Below, piece by piece: positions 8,396-16,299 of a DNA stretch of 64,000 nt. A model generated the notes under the pieces. It was not told the origin of the DNA. It was given only the letters and a program-made list of their open reading frames with translations, and ran no database searches. The stretch is from Betaproteobacteria bacterium (lineage in GTDB: Bacteria; Pseudomonadota; Gammaproteobacteria; Burkholderiales; SG8-39). The DNA is taken from the NCBI GenBank assembly GCA_016713125.1, contig JADJPT010000002.1, positions 186,001 through 250,000 of the forward strand, written 5' to 3'. The stretch's first letter is position 1. Each line of letters begins with the position of its first letter. Position numbers and translations under genes: made by a program.

Positions 8396-9832
8396 ATGAA
8401 CTACCCCAACGTACAACTCCACATCGACGGCGCCTGGTGCGCCGCCGCCTCCGGCAACACGCTGCCGATCATGAACCCGGCCACCGGCAAGCAGATCGGC
8501 ACCCTGGCGCATGCCGAGCGCGCCGACCTGGACCGCGCCCTGGAGGCTGCCGTCAAAGGCTTCGACGTCTGGAAGCGCACCTCGGCCTTCGAGCGCTACA
8601 AGATCATGCGCAAGGCCGCCAACCTGCTGCGCGAGCGCCTGGACACGGTCGCCACCTACATGACCATGGAACAGGGCAAGGTGATCGCCGAAGCGAAGAT
8701 GGAGATCAACGCCGGCGCCGACACCATCGACTGGTTCGCCGAGGAAGCGCGCCGCGCCTATGGCCGCGTGATCCCGGCGCGCGCCGAAGGCGTCTACCAG
8801 CTGGTGATCAAGGAGCCGGTGGGCCCGGTCGCCGCCTTCACGCCGTGGAACTTCCCGATCAACCAGATCGTGCGCAAGCTGTCGGCCGCGCTGGCCGCCG
8901 GCTGCTCGATCATCGTCAAGGCGCCCGAGGAAACTCCGGCCTCGCCGGCCGAGCTGATCCGCTGCTTCATCGATGCCGGCGTACCCGCCGGCGTGATCGG
9001 CCTGGTCTACGGCGTGCCGGCCGAGATCTCCAGCTACCTGATCCCGCACCCGGTGATCCGCAAGATCTCCTTCACCGGCTCGACCGCGGTGGGCAAGCAG
9101 CTGGCCTCGCTGGCCGGCCTGCACATGAAGCGCGTGACCATGGAACTGGGCGGCCACGCCCCGGTCATCGTGTTCGACGATGCCGACATCGACGTCGCGG
9201 TGAAGACCATGATCGGCGCCAAGTACCGCAACGCCGGCCAGGTCTGCATCTCGCCCACCCGCTTCCTGGTGCAGGAAGGCGTGTACAAGAACTTCGTCGA
9301 GAAGTTCGCCGCCGCCGCCAAGTCGCTGAAAGTCGGCGACGGCCTGGACACCAGCAACAACATGGGCTCGCTGGCCAACCCGCGCCGCACCGGTGCCATG
9401 GAACTGAACGTCGAGGACGCGCAGAAACACGGCGGCAAGGTGCTGGCCGGCGGCAAGCGCATCGGCAAGGAAGGCAACTTCTTCGAGCCCACGGTGGTCG
9501 CCGAACTGCCGAACTCGGCCAAGGCGATGAACGACGAGCCGTTCGGCCCGATGGCCATCATCAATCCGTTCAAGAGCTTCGACGATGCGGTCAAGGAAGC
9601 CAACCGCCTGCCTTTCGGCCTGGCAGCCTATGCCTGGACCAAGTCGGCCAAGACGGCCAACGCCATCGCCAGCCAGGTCGAAACCGGCATGATGACCATC
9701 AACCATCTGGGCCTGGGCATTCCCGAAGTGCCGTTCGGCGGGGTCAAGGATTCCGGCTACGGTTCGGAAGGCGGCACCGAGGCCATCGAGGCCTACCTGA
9801 ACCCGAAATTCGTGTCCCAGGCAGGCCTGTAA
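8396..9832 (+). CDS. NAD(P)-dependent aldehyde dehydrogenase, succinate-semialdehyde dehydrogenase type
   Basis: 478 residues, the normal length for soluble aldehyde dehydrogenases. Motifs in order: FTPWNFPINQI (cofactor strand), FTGSTAVGKQLA, the general-base MELGGHAPVIVF, and the catalytic cysteine in NAGQVCISPTRF. The overall pattern resembles the GabD/YneI-like class annotated as succinate-semialdehyde dehydrogenase, which oxidises the semialdehyde to succinate. No gabT or other GABA gene is adjacent, so the substrate is uncertain. The leader 8262-8395 contains two CCACACTCCG direct repeats. A strong hairpin terminator follows the stop. Confidence 0.85.
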   Translation: MNYPNVQLHIDGAWCAAASGNTLPIMNPATGKQIGTLAHAERADLDRALEAAVKGFDVWKRTSAFERYKIMRKAANLLRERLDTVATYMTMEQGKVIAEAKMEINAGADTIDWFAEEARRAYGRVIPARAEGVYQLVIKEPVGPVAAFTPWNFPINQIVRKLSAALAAGCSIIVKAPEETPASPAELIRCFIDAGVPAGVIGLVYGVPAEISSYLIPHPVIRKISFTGSTAVGKQLASLAGLHMKRVTMELGGHAPVIVFDDADIDVAVKTMIGAKYRNAGQVCISPTRFLVQEGVYKNFVEKFAAAAKSLKVGDGLDTSNNMGSLANPRRTGAMELNVEDAQKHGGKVLAGGKRIGKEGNFFEPTVVAELPNSAKAMNDEPFGPMAIINPFKSFDDAVKEANRLPFGLAAYAWTKSAKTANAIASQVETGMMTINHLGLGIPEVPFGGVKDSGYGSEGGTEAIEAYLNPKFVSQAGL

Positions 9833-9839
9833 GCCACAA

Positions 9840-9860
9840 AAGCCCCTGAATTAGGGGCTT
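9840..9860 (+). terminator. Intrinsic-type terminator hairpin after the aldehyde dehydrogenase
   Basis: AAGCCCCT / AGGGGCTT form a perfect 8-bp stem around a GAATT loop, five bases after the stop codon. The palindrome ends in TT, with A-rich sequence on the other side. It probably ends the upstream gene and could act as an attenuator for the small gene downstream. Confidence 0.75.
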
Positions 9861-9887
9861 AGCTTGCAGTATTAATGGCTTGTGGTA

Positions 9888-9915
9888 TCTCCTGTCTCAA
9901 GCCTTTGACAGGAGA
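9888..9915 (+). promoter_or_regulatory. Hairpin that sequesters the ribosome-binding site of the 73-residue gene
   Basis: TCTCCTGTC (9888-9896) pairs perfectly with GACAGGAGA (9907-9915) across a 10-base loop. The AGGAG at 9910-9914 is the only Shine-Dalgarno sequence of the gene starting at 9921, at good spacing, and it is entirely inside the stem. This arrangement suggests control of translation by RNA folding (thermosensor, small RNA or protein), but that is inference from sequence only. Confidence 0.6.
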
Positions 9916-9920
9916 GCCGC

Positions 9921-10142
9921 ATGCTCGCCTCCGGCCTCACCAAGTTCGGTTTCCGCATCCGCACGCGCTCCGGGATGACCGTCGACAACCTGGTCATCCA
10001 GGGACGCGACCTCGAGGATGCGCAACGCAAGCTGCGCCAGATGTACATCCACTGCGAGGTGCTGCAGTGCACCGCGCAACGACCGCCCGCGCCGGCCAAT
10101 GCCTCGAACTTCGAGGAAGTGATCGGCCTGCTGACCAAGTAG
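9921..10142 (+). CDS. Small conserved-type hypothetical protein, 73 residues
   Basis: Not recognised as a named family. The product (MLASGLTKFGFRIRTRSG...) is a compact, charged, soluble protein without signal peptide or membrane segment. It has an RIRTRSGMTVDNL strand-like part, a helical part rich in Arg/Gln (DLEDAQRKLRQMY), and two cysteines (HCEVLQCT). Good codon use like its neighbours and a strong AGGAG site support a real gene. The unusual feature is the 9-bp hairpin hiding that site. It lies between a terminator and the convergent parA-like gene, so it appears to be a single-gene transcript. Confidence 0.7.
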   Translation: MLASGLTKFGFRIRTRSGMTVDNLVIQGRDLEDAQRKLRQMYIHCEVLQCTAQRPPAPANASNFEEVIGLLTK

Positions 10143-10171
10143 CCGGCTTGCTCCCCGTCCGCGGGGTTCGC

Positions 10172-10966
10172 TCAGACTTCCAGGAAGCCGCAGGCCAGCA
10201 ATTCCTCCAGCAGGGCCGTGTAGTCCTGCGCGCCGCGGCTGCCGCTCGCATGCGCGTAGACGTCGCGCCCATGCGCCGGGCTCTCGGCCAGGGCCACCGT
10301 CTCGGCGATGCGCGTCGCGCAAAGTTCCTCGCCGAAGGCCGCCGACAGCTGCTCGGCGATCTCGTGCGACATGCGCCGCCGCCCGTCGAAGCGCGTCAGC
10401 ACGTAACGCCGCTCGACGCGGCGCTTGAGCACGTGCTCCAGCGCCTTGAGTGAATTCTGCAGCTGCACCGCGCCGCGCACCGCCAGGTGGTCGGTGGAGA
10501 TCGGCACCAGCACGCGCTCGGTGGCGAACACGCTGTTCAGCGACAGCACGCCCAGCATCGGCGAGCAGTCGACGATCAGCGGCGCGGCCTGCGCCCCCGG
10601 CGCGGTGTGCAGGAAGTAGGCTTCCACGCCCTCGCGCAGGCGGTTCAGGATGTTCGGTCCCTTGCCGAACAGGGCGTCGACCTTGATCAGTTCCGGATGC
10701 CCGGGCACCAGCATGCCGCGCCCCGCGCCGGCCAGCGACACGGCGCGCGCCAGTTCGTCCAGGCGCCGGCCCGTGTTGTAGAAGGCGAACAGGCTGTCGT
10801 TGCTGTCCGCCGCCGGGGCGAGGATGGCGCTCAGGTGCGCCTGCGGATCGAGGTCGATCAGCAGCGGCGAGAGCCCGCGCGCCGCGAGCGCGGCGCCCAG
10901 GTTCAGCGCGGTCGTGGTCTTGCCCACCCCGCCTTTCTGGTTGAAGACGGTCAGGCGTGACTTCAT
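10172..10966 (-). CDS. Orphan ParA-family ATPase
   Basis: 264 residues with all ParA/MinD Walker elements: deviant Walker A in FNQKGGVGKTTTALNL with the signature lysine, A' motif LLIDLDPQAHLS, and Walker B-like LIVDCSPMLG. Such ATPases position DNA, protein arrays or other cargo on the nucleoid. No parB or parS-like partner is visible nearby, so this is not the chromosomal parAB pair. It starts with ATG overlapping the stop of the ornithine cyclodeaminase-like gene (ATGA at 10963-10966). This implies co-translation with a metabolic enzyme, which is odd. Its cargo cannot be inferred. Confidence 0.88.
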   Translation of the reverse strand: MKSRLTVFNQKGGVGKTTTALNLGAALAARGLSPLLIDLDPQAHLSAILAPAADSNDSLFAFYNTGRRLDELARAVSLAGAGRGMLVPGHPELIKVDALFGKGPNILNRLREGVEAYFLHTAPGAQAAPLIVDCSPMLGVLSLNSVFATERVLVPISTDHLAVRGAVQLQNSLKALEHVLKRRVERRYVLTRFDGRRRMSHEIAEQLSAAFGEELCATRIAETVALAESPAHGRDVYAHASGSRGAQDYTALLEELLACGFLEV

Positions 10967-11937
10967 CGCGGCAGCACGGTGCCGATGGCGCGCCGGCGCG
11001 CGGTTTCGTACACCAGCTGCGCACCGGCCAGGTCGGCCAGCGCATGCCCCGAGTAGTTGAACATGATGCGTTGCCGGGGATCGCCCCGCCCCGGATGCGC
11101 GCCCGAGCACAGTTCGGAGAGTTCGGCCGCATAGGGGCCGGCCCAGGTCATGCGGCCCGCGGCGGTCAGCACGCGCGTCTGCTCGTGCTCGTCGGTGGCC
11201 AGCAGGTCGAAGGACGGGATCTTGCCGCGCATCCAGGAGCGCGCCAGGTCGACGGCGCCGACGAACGCGCCGGGCGCCACCCAGTCGGGGTCGAGGAATT
11301 CGAGCTTCTCGGTGCCCTCCGGCACCGTGGTGATCACCACGTCCATGCCCTGCACCGCGGCGCGCGGATCGCGCGTGGTGACCGCCTCCAGCCCGGCGGC
11401 GCGCGCGGCGCCGGCCAGCTTCTGCGCGCTCTGCTCGGTGCGGCTGCACACCGTCACGCGCTTGAGCCGCGGCAGCACCAGGCGCAGCGCCTCGAGGTGG
11501 CTGTGCCCCTGCACGCCCGCGCCGACGAAGCCGATGCTCTCGCTGTCGGCGCGCGCCAGCTTCTGCGCGGCGATCGCGGTCATGGCGGCGGTGCGCTTGG
11601 CGGTGATCCAGTACCCGCCCATGATCGCCACCGCCATGCCGCTGGGGATGTCGGAGAGCAGGATCAGGCTGCTGATGCTGGGCCCGGCGGTGCTGCCCGG
11701 CGGCACCAGGCCGAACCATTTGACGCAGGTGTAGCCCGAGGAGCGCACGATCGCCGGCTTGGCCTGGAACACGTGGCCCGGACCGAGGGTGATCACCGAC
11801 TTGGGCGCCGCCGCGCCTTCGCCGCGCGCCTGCGCCGCGAAGGCCGCGGCCACCGCCTCGCGCAGCGCATCCAGCGAGACGCCGACGCGCGCGACGTCGG
11901 CCTCGGACAGGTACAGCAGGTGGTTCAGCAGGTTCAT
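10963..11937 (-). CDS. Ornithine cyclodeaminase / mu-crystallin family protein
   Basis: 324 residues. The N-terminal half carries the substrate-binding part (CVKWFGLVPPGS), the centre the Rossmann nucleotide-binding motif GFVGAGVQGHSHLEAL, and later residues the VVITTVPEG and VGAVDLARSW region. Family members include ornithine cyclodeaminase, alanine dehydrogenase and ketimine reductases, all NAD(P)-dependent enzymes acting on amino or imino acids; the exact reaction is not determinable. It starts with ATG 11937 and overlaps the downstream ParA gene by four bases. The hypothetical gene at 11999-12583 lies just upstream on the same strand. Confidence 0.85.
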   Translation of the reverse strand: MNLLNHLLYLSEADVARVGVSLDALREAVAAAFAAQARGEGAAAPKSVITLGPGHVFQAKPAIVRSSGYTCVKWFGLVPPGSTAGPSISSLILLSDIPSGMAVAIMGGYWITAKRTAAMTAIAAQKLARADSESIGFVGAGVQGHSHLEALRLVLPRLKRVTVCSRTEQSAQKLAGAARAAGLEAVTTRDPRAAVQGMDVVITTVPEGTEKLEFLDPDWVAPGAFVGAVDLARSWMRGKIPSFDLLATDEHEQTRVLTAAGRMTWAGPYAAELSELCSGAHPGRGDPRQRIMFNYSGHALADLAGAQLVYETARRRAIGTVLPR

Positions 11938-11998
11938 GCGTGTCTGTTCCGGTTGGACTGGGGATGGAGCAAGCGCCGGGCCAGGCGCGGGGTCAGCT

Positions 11999-12583
11999 TC
12001 AGGCCGGCCCGACCCAGCTCTCCGACCAGGCCAGCACGCAGCTCGAGGCCGGCTTGCCGAAGCGGTCGCCGAGGAACACCTTGCCGCCGGCCGCCTCGCC
12101 GTTCAGGCTCAGCTGCGCGCCGCGCGCCGGCAGGAAGGTGCTGTACACGCCGATCGGCCGGTCCAGCGCGCCGGGCGGCACGGTCAGGATGAAAGGCGCC
12201 ATCAGGTCCCACCAGGCCATCACGATCTCGCCGTCGTCCGAGACGATGCGCTCCTCCACGGTGGACAGCGAGTTGCCGGTGCGCGCGAACTCGGCGTCGA
12301 TCACCGGCAGCGACTCGTCGGCGAACGGCTTGTGCAGCAGGGTCTCGATGCGGCGTTGCAGGAAGCGCGCCACGCCGATGTTGTCCGAGTACACGCGCGG
12401 TCCCTTGCCGGTCAGCGAGCTCTCGATGAACAGGGCGTGGCCCTGCCCGGCCGGCGCCCACAGCACGCGCCAGTGGCTGACGCGCTCACCGATGGTCTTG
12501 CCGCCGTCGTCCGAGAGGCGGATGAAGGAATTCTCCCCGGTCATCACCACCTCGTGCGGGTCCACCATCCTGGGTTCGGCCAT
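11999..12583 (-). CDS. Hypothetical protein, 194 residues
   Basis: Not recognised. ATG 12583 is chosen because AGGAG sits seven bases upstream of it and the longer frame to 12631 adds only leader-like residues. The product (MAEPRMVDPHEVVMTGEN...) is soluble, without signal peptide, and rich in beta-type segments, with conserved-looking WRVLWAPAGQGHALF and IGVYSTFLPARGAQL. It contains several Trp residues (MAWWDLMAPF). Position 61 bases upstream of the ornithine cyclodeaminase-like gene on the same strand suggests a three-gene operon ending with ParA. A small-molecule or lipid-binding role is possible but unsupported. Confidence 0.75.
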   Translation of the reverse strand: MAEPRMVDPHEVVMTGENSFIRLSDDGGKTIGERVSHWRVLWAPAGQGHALFIESSLTGKGPRVYSDNIGVARFLQRRIETLLHKPFADESLPVIDAEFARTGNSLSTVEERIVSDDGEIVMAWWDLMAPFILTVPPGALDRPIGVYSTFLPARGAQLSLNGEAAGGKVFLGDRFGKPASSCVLAWSESWVGPA

Positions 12584-12720
12584 GGTCTGCTCCTGTCGGT
12601 TGAAAACGGTGCACGCAGGATAGCAGGGCACCGCAAGCGTGCCTCGCGGGCAATTGCGAAACGGGGATTGTGGCGCGTCGCGGCACCTCGCGCGACGAGT
12701 CTGCAGTTCGACCTGCCCCG

Positions 12721-13839
12721 CTACTGGTTCGCGGCGAAGAACTCGAGCATGCGGCGCAGGGAGTCGACGCTGGCCGAATCGTCGTAGGTGTAGAGCATGG
12801 TCTCGCCGGTCGCGCTGCGGTACTCGTAGCCCGACTGCTCGGACTTGTCCCAGGCGTGCGTGACGCCGGGATAGACATGCCAGCTCACCGGGCGGCCGGC
12901 GGCCTTCATCTTCTCCAGGCGCGGGAAGCAGTACTTCGGCGGCGCCTCGATGTCGCGTTCGCCCATCAGCATCAGCACCGGTCGGTCGCTGTCCTCGGAC
13001 AGCAGCTCCAGCGCCGGCGATTCCGGCCGGTCCTGGTGCAGGCAGCTGCCGTAGTGTCCGACGCTGGCGCGAAAGCGATGCGGCGACTTGAACGCCGCCG
13101 CGCTCTGCGGGCTGGCCAGCAGCGCCGAGGCGTAGGCGCCCAGCGAATAGCCGGCCTGGTAGATGCGCGACTTGTCGACGAAGGCCAGGGTGTGCAGGTG
13201 GGCCAGCGCGTCGTAGGCGTCCTTGGCGATCTGCGACGGGAACACCGAGCCGGGCCGCGCACCGCGCGCCTCGAAGCTGTCGGTCAGCAGCACCACGTAG
13301 CCGCGCTCGAGCAGCGAGCGCGCATGCCTGCGCATGTGCGGATTGCCGATGCCGCCGTTGGTGTGCATCAGCACCACGGCCGGGAACGGCCCCTCGCCCT
13401 CGGGCTTGAACACGCTGTTCGACAGCGAGCTGAAGATGCCCAGCGACTTGGCCTCGGGTTCGAATTTCAGCGGCGGCAGGCCCTGCTGCAGGAAGCGCAG
13501 GTCGGCGGCCGTGGTGCCCGGGCCGGCCACGCTATCCTTCGGGCATTGCTCGCGGATGCGCGCCCCGGCGGCCATGCCCGCGCCGAACGGATCGGACATG
13601 CGCCCCGAGGCGGCCATGCCCATGACCACGCCGACGATCTGCTTGCGGATGTTGTCCACGCCCGATTTGCACAGTGCGGCGAAATCCGGATTCTTCTGCC
13701 TGACCTCGCCGACGATGGCATCGACCGTGGCGGGGTCGGTCTGCGCCCGGGCCGGCGCAGCCAGGAGCGCAGCGAGCGTCAGGCCGGCCAGCAGGCGGAA
13801 CCACGGACGGGTGATGGAGAACCGGGACCTTGTGCTCAT
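12721..13839 (-). CDS. Secreted dienelactone-hydrolase-like alpha/beta hydrolase with an extra N-terminal domain
   Basis: 372 residues. A signal peptide is evident (RLLAGLTLAALLAAPARAQ), so it acts in the periplasm or outside. Residues about 35-105 form a small helical domain (AIVGEVRQKNPDFAALCK). This resembles the mature part of the small protein at 15323-15595 in spacing of NP, LC, G-D and IRK. The catalytic part is an alpha/beta hydrolase: VVLMHTNGGIGNP oxyanion strand, nucleophile in AGYSLGAYAS (GxSxG), acid at MGERDIE, histidine in YPGVTHAWD. Dienelactone-hydrolase-like enzymes cleave esters or lactones; substrate unknown. The extra N-terminal domain is not part of the family. Confidence 0.85.
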   Translation of the reverse strand: MSTRSRFSITRPWFRLLAGLTLAALLAAPARAQTDPATVDAIVGEVRQKNPDFAALCKSGVDNIRKQIVGVVMGMAASGRMSDPFGAGMAAGARIREQCPKDSVAGPGTTAADLRFLQQGLPPLKFEPEAKSLGIFSSLSNSVFKPEGEGPFPAVVLMHTNGGIGNPHMRRHARSLLERGYVVLLTDSFEARGARPGSVFPSQIAKDAYDALAHLHTLAFVDKSRIYQAGYSLGAYASALLASPQSAAAFKSPHRFRASVGHYGSCLHQDRPESPALELLSEDSDRPVLMLMGERDIEAPPKYCFPRLEKMKAAGRPVSWHVYPGVTHAWDKSEQSGYEYRSATGETMLYTYDDSASVDSLRRMLEFFAANQ

Positions 13840-13869
13840 GCGACGTTTCCTCTTCGGGGTACGGCGTGT

Positions 13870-14412
13870 TCAGGCGGCGGCAGGTGCCGCGTCCAGTTGT
13901 CGTGCCAGCAGTTCCAGCGCCGCCGCGGCAAAGGCATGCATGTTGGCGACGCGGTCGTTGCTGCCGGTTTCCAGCGTGATGCAGCTTTCGGCCAGGCCGG
14001 CCACCGCGATGCAGCTGTGGCCGGCCGCATCACCATAGCGGTTGCCCTGCGGGCCGGTGGCGCCGGTTTCCGACAGCCCCCAGCTAGCGCGGAAGCGCTG
14101 CTGCGCGCTGCGCGCCAGCAGCAGCGCATAGGGTTCGGATGCCGAACGCATGCCGGCCACGGCCTCGTTGGGAATGTCGACCAGAAGGCGCCGCGCGCGC
14201 GGCGTGTACACCACCGCGCCGCCGAGGAAATAGGCGGAAGCCCCGGGCACCGCCAGCAGCGCGGCCGACAGCAGGCCGCCGGTCGAGGATTCGGACACCG
14301 CCAGGGTCTGGCGGCGTTCCTTGAGCGGGATCGCCACGGCGGCGGCCAGCGCGACCAGGTGATCGAAGGTCGCGATGCCCGGCGACGCGCCCGTGCTGTC
14401 GGCGGGACTCAA
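13870..14412 (-). CDS. CinA C-terminal-domain protein (nicotinamide-nucleotide amidohydrolase family)
   Basis: 180 residues, the stand-alone CinA C-terminal domain (PncC type), which deamidates nicotinamide mononucleotide to nicotinate mononucleotide in NAD recycling. The signature near residue 40 reads SESSTGGLLSAAL, where most members have ESCTGG, so the usual Cys is Ser here. GGAVVYTPRARR and the SETGATGPQGNRYG loop are as expected. The gene overlaps the preceding class II aldolase gene by four bases (start 14412, stop 14409), indicating an operon. Activity is likely but not certain because of the substituted motif residue. Confidence 0.85.
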   Translation of the reverse strand: MSPADSTGASPGIATFDHLVALAAAVAIPLKERRQTLAVSESSTGGLLSAALLAVPGASAYFLGGAVVYTPRARRLLVDIPNEAVAGMRSASEPYALLLARSAQQRFRASWGLSETGATGPQGNRYGDAAGHSCIAVAGLAESCITLETGSNDRVANMHAFAAAALELLARQLDAAPAAA

Positions 14413-15176
14413 TCCGCGTAGCCGGGCAGCTCGCGGTCCAGCACGCGCATCATGGCCTCGAAGTACAGGCGCTCGCGCTCGATGCGCGTATGCCTGTCGT
14501 CGGGCGGCGGTGACTGCACCTGGGCGACGATGGCCTCGGAGAGAATCTCCAGCGGCCTGCCGCTGCCCATCGCCAGCAATTGCGCGCGGCAGACGCGCTC
14601 GAGTTTGTACAGGCGCCGGTAGGCCTGGGCCACCGTGTCGCCCACCACCAGCACGCCGTGGTTCTTCATGAACAGCACCTGCTTGGCGCCGATCAGCCTG
14701 GCCAGGCGCTCGCCCTCCTCGACGAAGTCGGCCGTGCCCGAGTAGACGTCGTCATAGGCCACGTGGCCGTGGAAGAAGGCCGCGGTCTGGCTGGCCGGCA
14801 GCAGGCGGTTGTCCTTCAGCATGTTCAGTGCGACGGCCCAGGTCTGGTGGGTGTGCAGCACCACCCGCGCGCCGGTGATGCGGTGGATGGGCGCGTGTAT
14901 GCACTGCGCCGAGAGTTCCACCTCACCCTCGCCTTCCAGGGTCTCGCCCTTCTCGTTGAAGACGATCATGTCGCTGGCCTTCGCTTCGGACCAGTGCAGG
15001 CCGAAGGGCAGGATCAGGTAACGGTCGTCGTGGCCGGGGACGGTGACCGTGAAATGGTTGTCGATGCCCTCCTCGAGGTCGTCGAGCACCGCGAGCCGGT
15101 AGGCGGCGGCGAGATGCACCCTGGCCTGGCGCACCGGATCGGCGTCGCGCGCCGCGGACAGCTTGTGGACGGACAT
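14409..15176 (-). CDS. Class II aldolase/adducin-family protein
   Basis: 255 residues with the fold of L-fuculose-phosphate aldolase and relatives. Zinc-binding histidines are visible in VVLHTHQTWAVAL (HxH) and FMKNHGVLVVGDT. The N-terminal NHFTVTVPGHDDRYLI matches the substrate-loop region. Without a sugar-phosphate pathway nearby it could be an aldolase, a decarboxylase or an epimerase-like enzyme. It overlaps cinA downstream by four bases. Upstream lie a structured repeat and a hairpin that probably end the transcript of the small protein at 15323. Confidence 0.88.
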   Translation of the reverse strand: MSVHKLSAARDADPVRQARVHLAAAYRLAVLDDLEEGIDNHFTVTVPGHDDRYLILPFGLHWSEAKASDMIVFNEKGETLEGEGEVELSAQCIHAPIHRITGARVVLHTHQTWAVALNMLKDNRLLPASQTAAFFHGHVAYDDVYSGTADFVEEGERLARLIGAKQVLFMKNHGVLVVGDTVAQAYRRLYKLERVCRAQLLAMGSGRPLEILSEAIVAQVQSPPPDDRHTRIERERLYFEAMMRVLDRELPGYAD

Positions 15177-15192
15177 GCGTTACTCCCGGAGC

Positions 15193-15270
15193 CTTGCCGA
15201 AACCGGCAAGCGCATTGACAGGAAACCGGCTCCAGGAGCCGATCTCGCCATTCAATTGTTCAGAATTTCA
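15193..15270. repeat. Structured intergenic element, copy 2
   Basis: Second copy. The first hairpin is CTTGCCG-AAAC-CGGCAAG (15193-15210). The central one is GGCTCC-A-GGAGCC centred at 15234, where the arm bases differ from the other copies but pair perfectly (compensatory change). The third inverted repeat is degenerate but again centred 27 bases further on (15261). It lies downstream of the minus-strand gene 15323-15595 and upstream of the aldolase gene. Confidence 0.6.
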
Positions 15271-15296
15271 CGGCCCCGCCGGTCTGGACGGGGCCG
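15271..15296 (-). terminator. GC-rich hairpin, probable terminator of the small secreted protein gene
   Basis: CGGCCCCG and CGGGGCCG form an 8-bp perfect stem with a 10-base loop, 27 bases beyond the stop of the minus-strand gene. On that strand it is followed by TGAAATTCTG, a weak T-run, so its efficiency is uncertain. Confidence 0.5.
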
Positions 15297-15322
15297 GGTC
15301 GCGACTCAGGCTGCGGCAGGCT

Positions 15323-15595
15323 TCAGCCGCGGCACTCCTGGCCGATCTTGCCGCCGGCGGCGCCGCCGACCTGCTGCGGATTGCCCTTGATCTTGCCCTC
15401 GCCCATCAGCTTCATGACCGCGTCGGTGGACGCCTTGCGGATGGCGTCGGGCCCGCCCTGGCAGAGCTGGCGGAGGTTGGGGTTGGCGGATTTTACGGCG
15501 GCGACCACGGCATCGACTTCGGCGGCATCCTGGGCTTGCGCGAGAGGGGCGGCAAAGGCCAGCGCGGCGGCGACTGCAAGAAGCTTTGCGTTCAT
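15323..15595 (-). CDS. Small exported protein sharing a domain with the hydrolase at 12721
   Basis: 90 residues with a clear signal peptide (MNAKLLAVAAALAFAAPLAQAQ). The mature part of about 68 residues (VDAVVAAVKSANPNLRQLCQ...) aligns with the N-terminal domain of the secreted hydrolase at 12721-13839 through NP(N/D), LC, G.D.IRK and a following helix with Met residues. Two cysteines (LCQ and QECRG) could form a disulfide in the periplasm. ATG 15595 is chosen because it gives an intact signal peptide with AGGTCACATG-like spacing; the frame continues upstream without similarity. No family recognised. Confidence 0.8.
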   Translation of the reverse strand: MNAKLLAVAAALAFAAPLAQAQDAAEVDAVVAAVKSANPNLRQLCQGGPDAIRKASTDAVMKLMGEGKIKGNPQQVGGAAGGKIGQECRG

Positions 15596-15742
15596 GTGAT
15601 TTCCCGTTTTTTTGTTGGAGAGGTGAAGCGACGGGAAGTCTACCAGAGACGCAAAAAATCCAGAATGTGGGGCATGCGCGCTTTCGCGCGCAGCGCCCGA
15701 CCGCGCCCGCGGGACGCGGGCGGAGACGGGCACGGGAGGCGC

Positions 15743-16102
15743 TCAGCTCTTGGCGGGAATCAGCCGGTCGGCGCAGGCCTGCGGGACGCCGGAGGTCGGC
15801 TCCTTCTCGCCGCGCATGGTGGCGTAGCCGGACTTGGCGACCACCTCGCCGCGCGACCACTGCTCGACTTTCTGCAGATCGGCCAGACGCGCAGCGCCGT
15901 CGGCGGCGGCGGTGAAGCGCTCTTTGCAGATGCCGGCGTAGGCGGCGACCACGGCGGTTTCGGCCTGGCGCTTGCCCAGGGTCTCGGCGGCGACCGCCGT
16001 CTTCCAGCCCATCGCATCGAAGCCGACCCAGGCGACCAGCACGGCGCCGATGAGCGCGCCCAGGCCGAACGGCTTGGCATCCTTGTGAAGTTTGAAATCC
16101 AT
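15743..16102 (-). CDS. Small membrane-anchored hypothetical protein
   Basis: 119 residues. One N-terminal membrane helix (FGLGALIGAVLVAWVGFDAMGW) follows a short charged cytoplasmic segment. The rest is an alpha-helical domain facing the periplasm (KRQAETAVVAAYAGICKERF) with two cysteines that could pair. ATG 16102 is preceded by AAAGG at good spacing; an in-frame TTG lies two codons upstream. No named family recognised. It is flanked by its own intergenic regions of about 150 and 200 bases, so it appears to be monocistronic. Confidence 0.75.
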   Translation of the reverse strand: MDFKLHKDAKPFGLGALIGAVLVAWVGFDAMGWKTAVAAETLGKRQAETAVVAAYAGICKERFTAAADGAARLADLQKVEQWSRGEVVAKSGYATMRGEKEPTSGVPQACADRLIPAKS

Positions 16103-16299
16103 GACCAACCTTTCGATGGAGGGGAAAGCCCTCCGTGTCTCAGGGTACGCCCATTGCCGGCGCGCAGGCGCCTAATTGCCTCTGCACGATGGGGTACTTG
16201 CGACCGGCGCGGCGCGAGCGCAGATCGCCTTGTTGCGCCATTTCGCAGACCCGGCCGTGAACTGCGTTAGCATCCGCGACCCGAGATCGAGGAATCCCC

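Noticed and set aside
13870..14412. Possibility that CinA C-terminal protein is inactive because ESCTGG reads ESSTGG
   Set aside because: Cys-to-Ser at this motif is not by itself evidence of inactivity; the other conserved blocks are intact.
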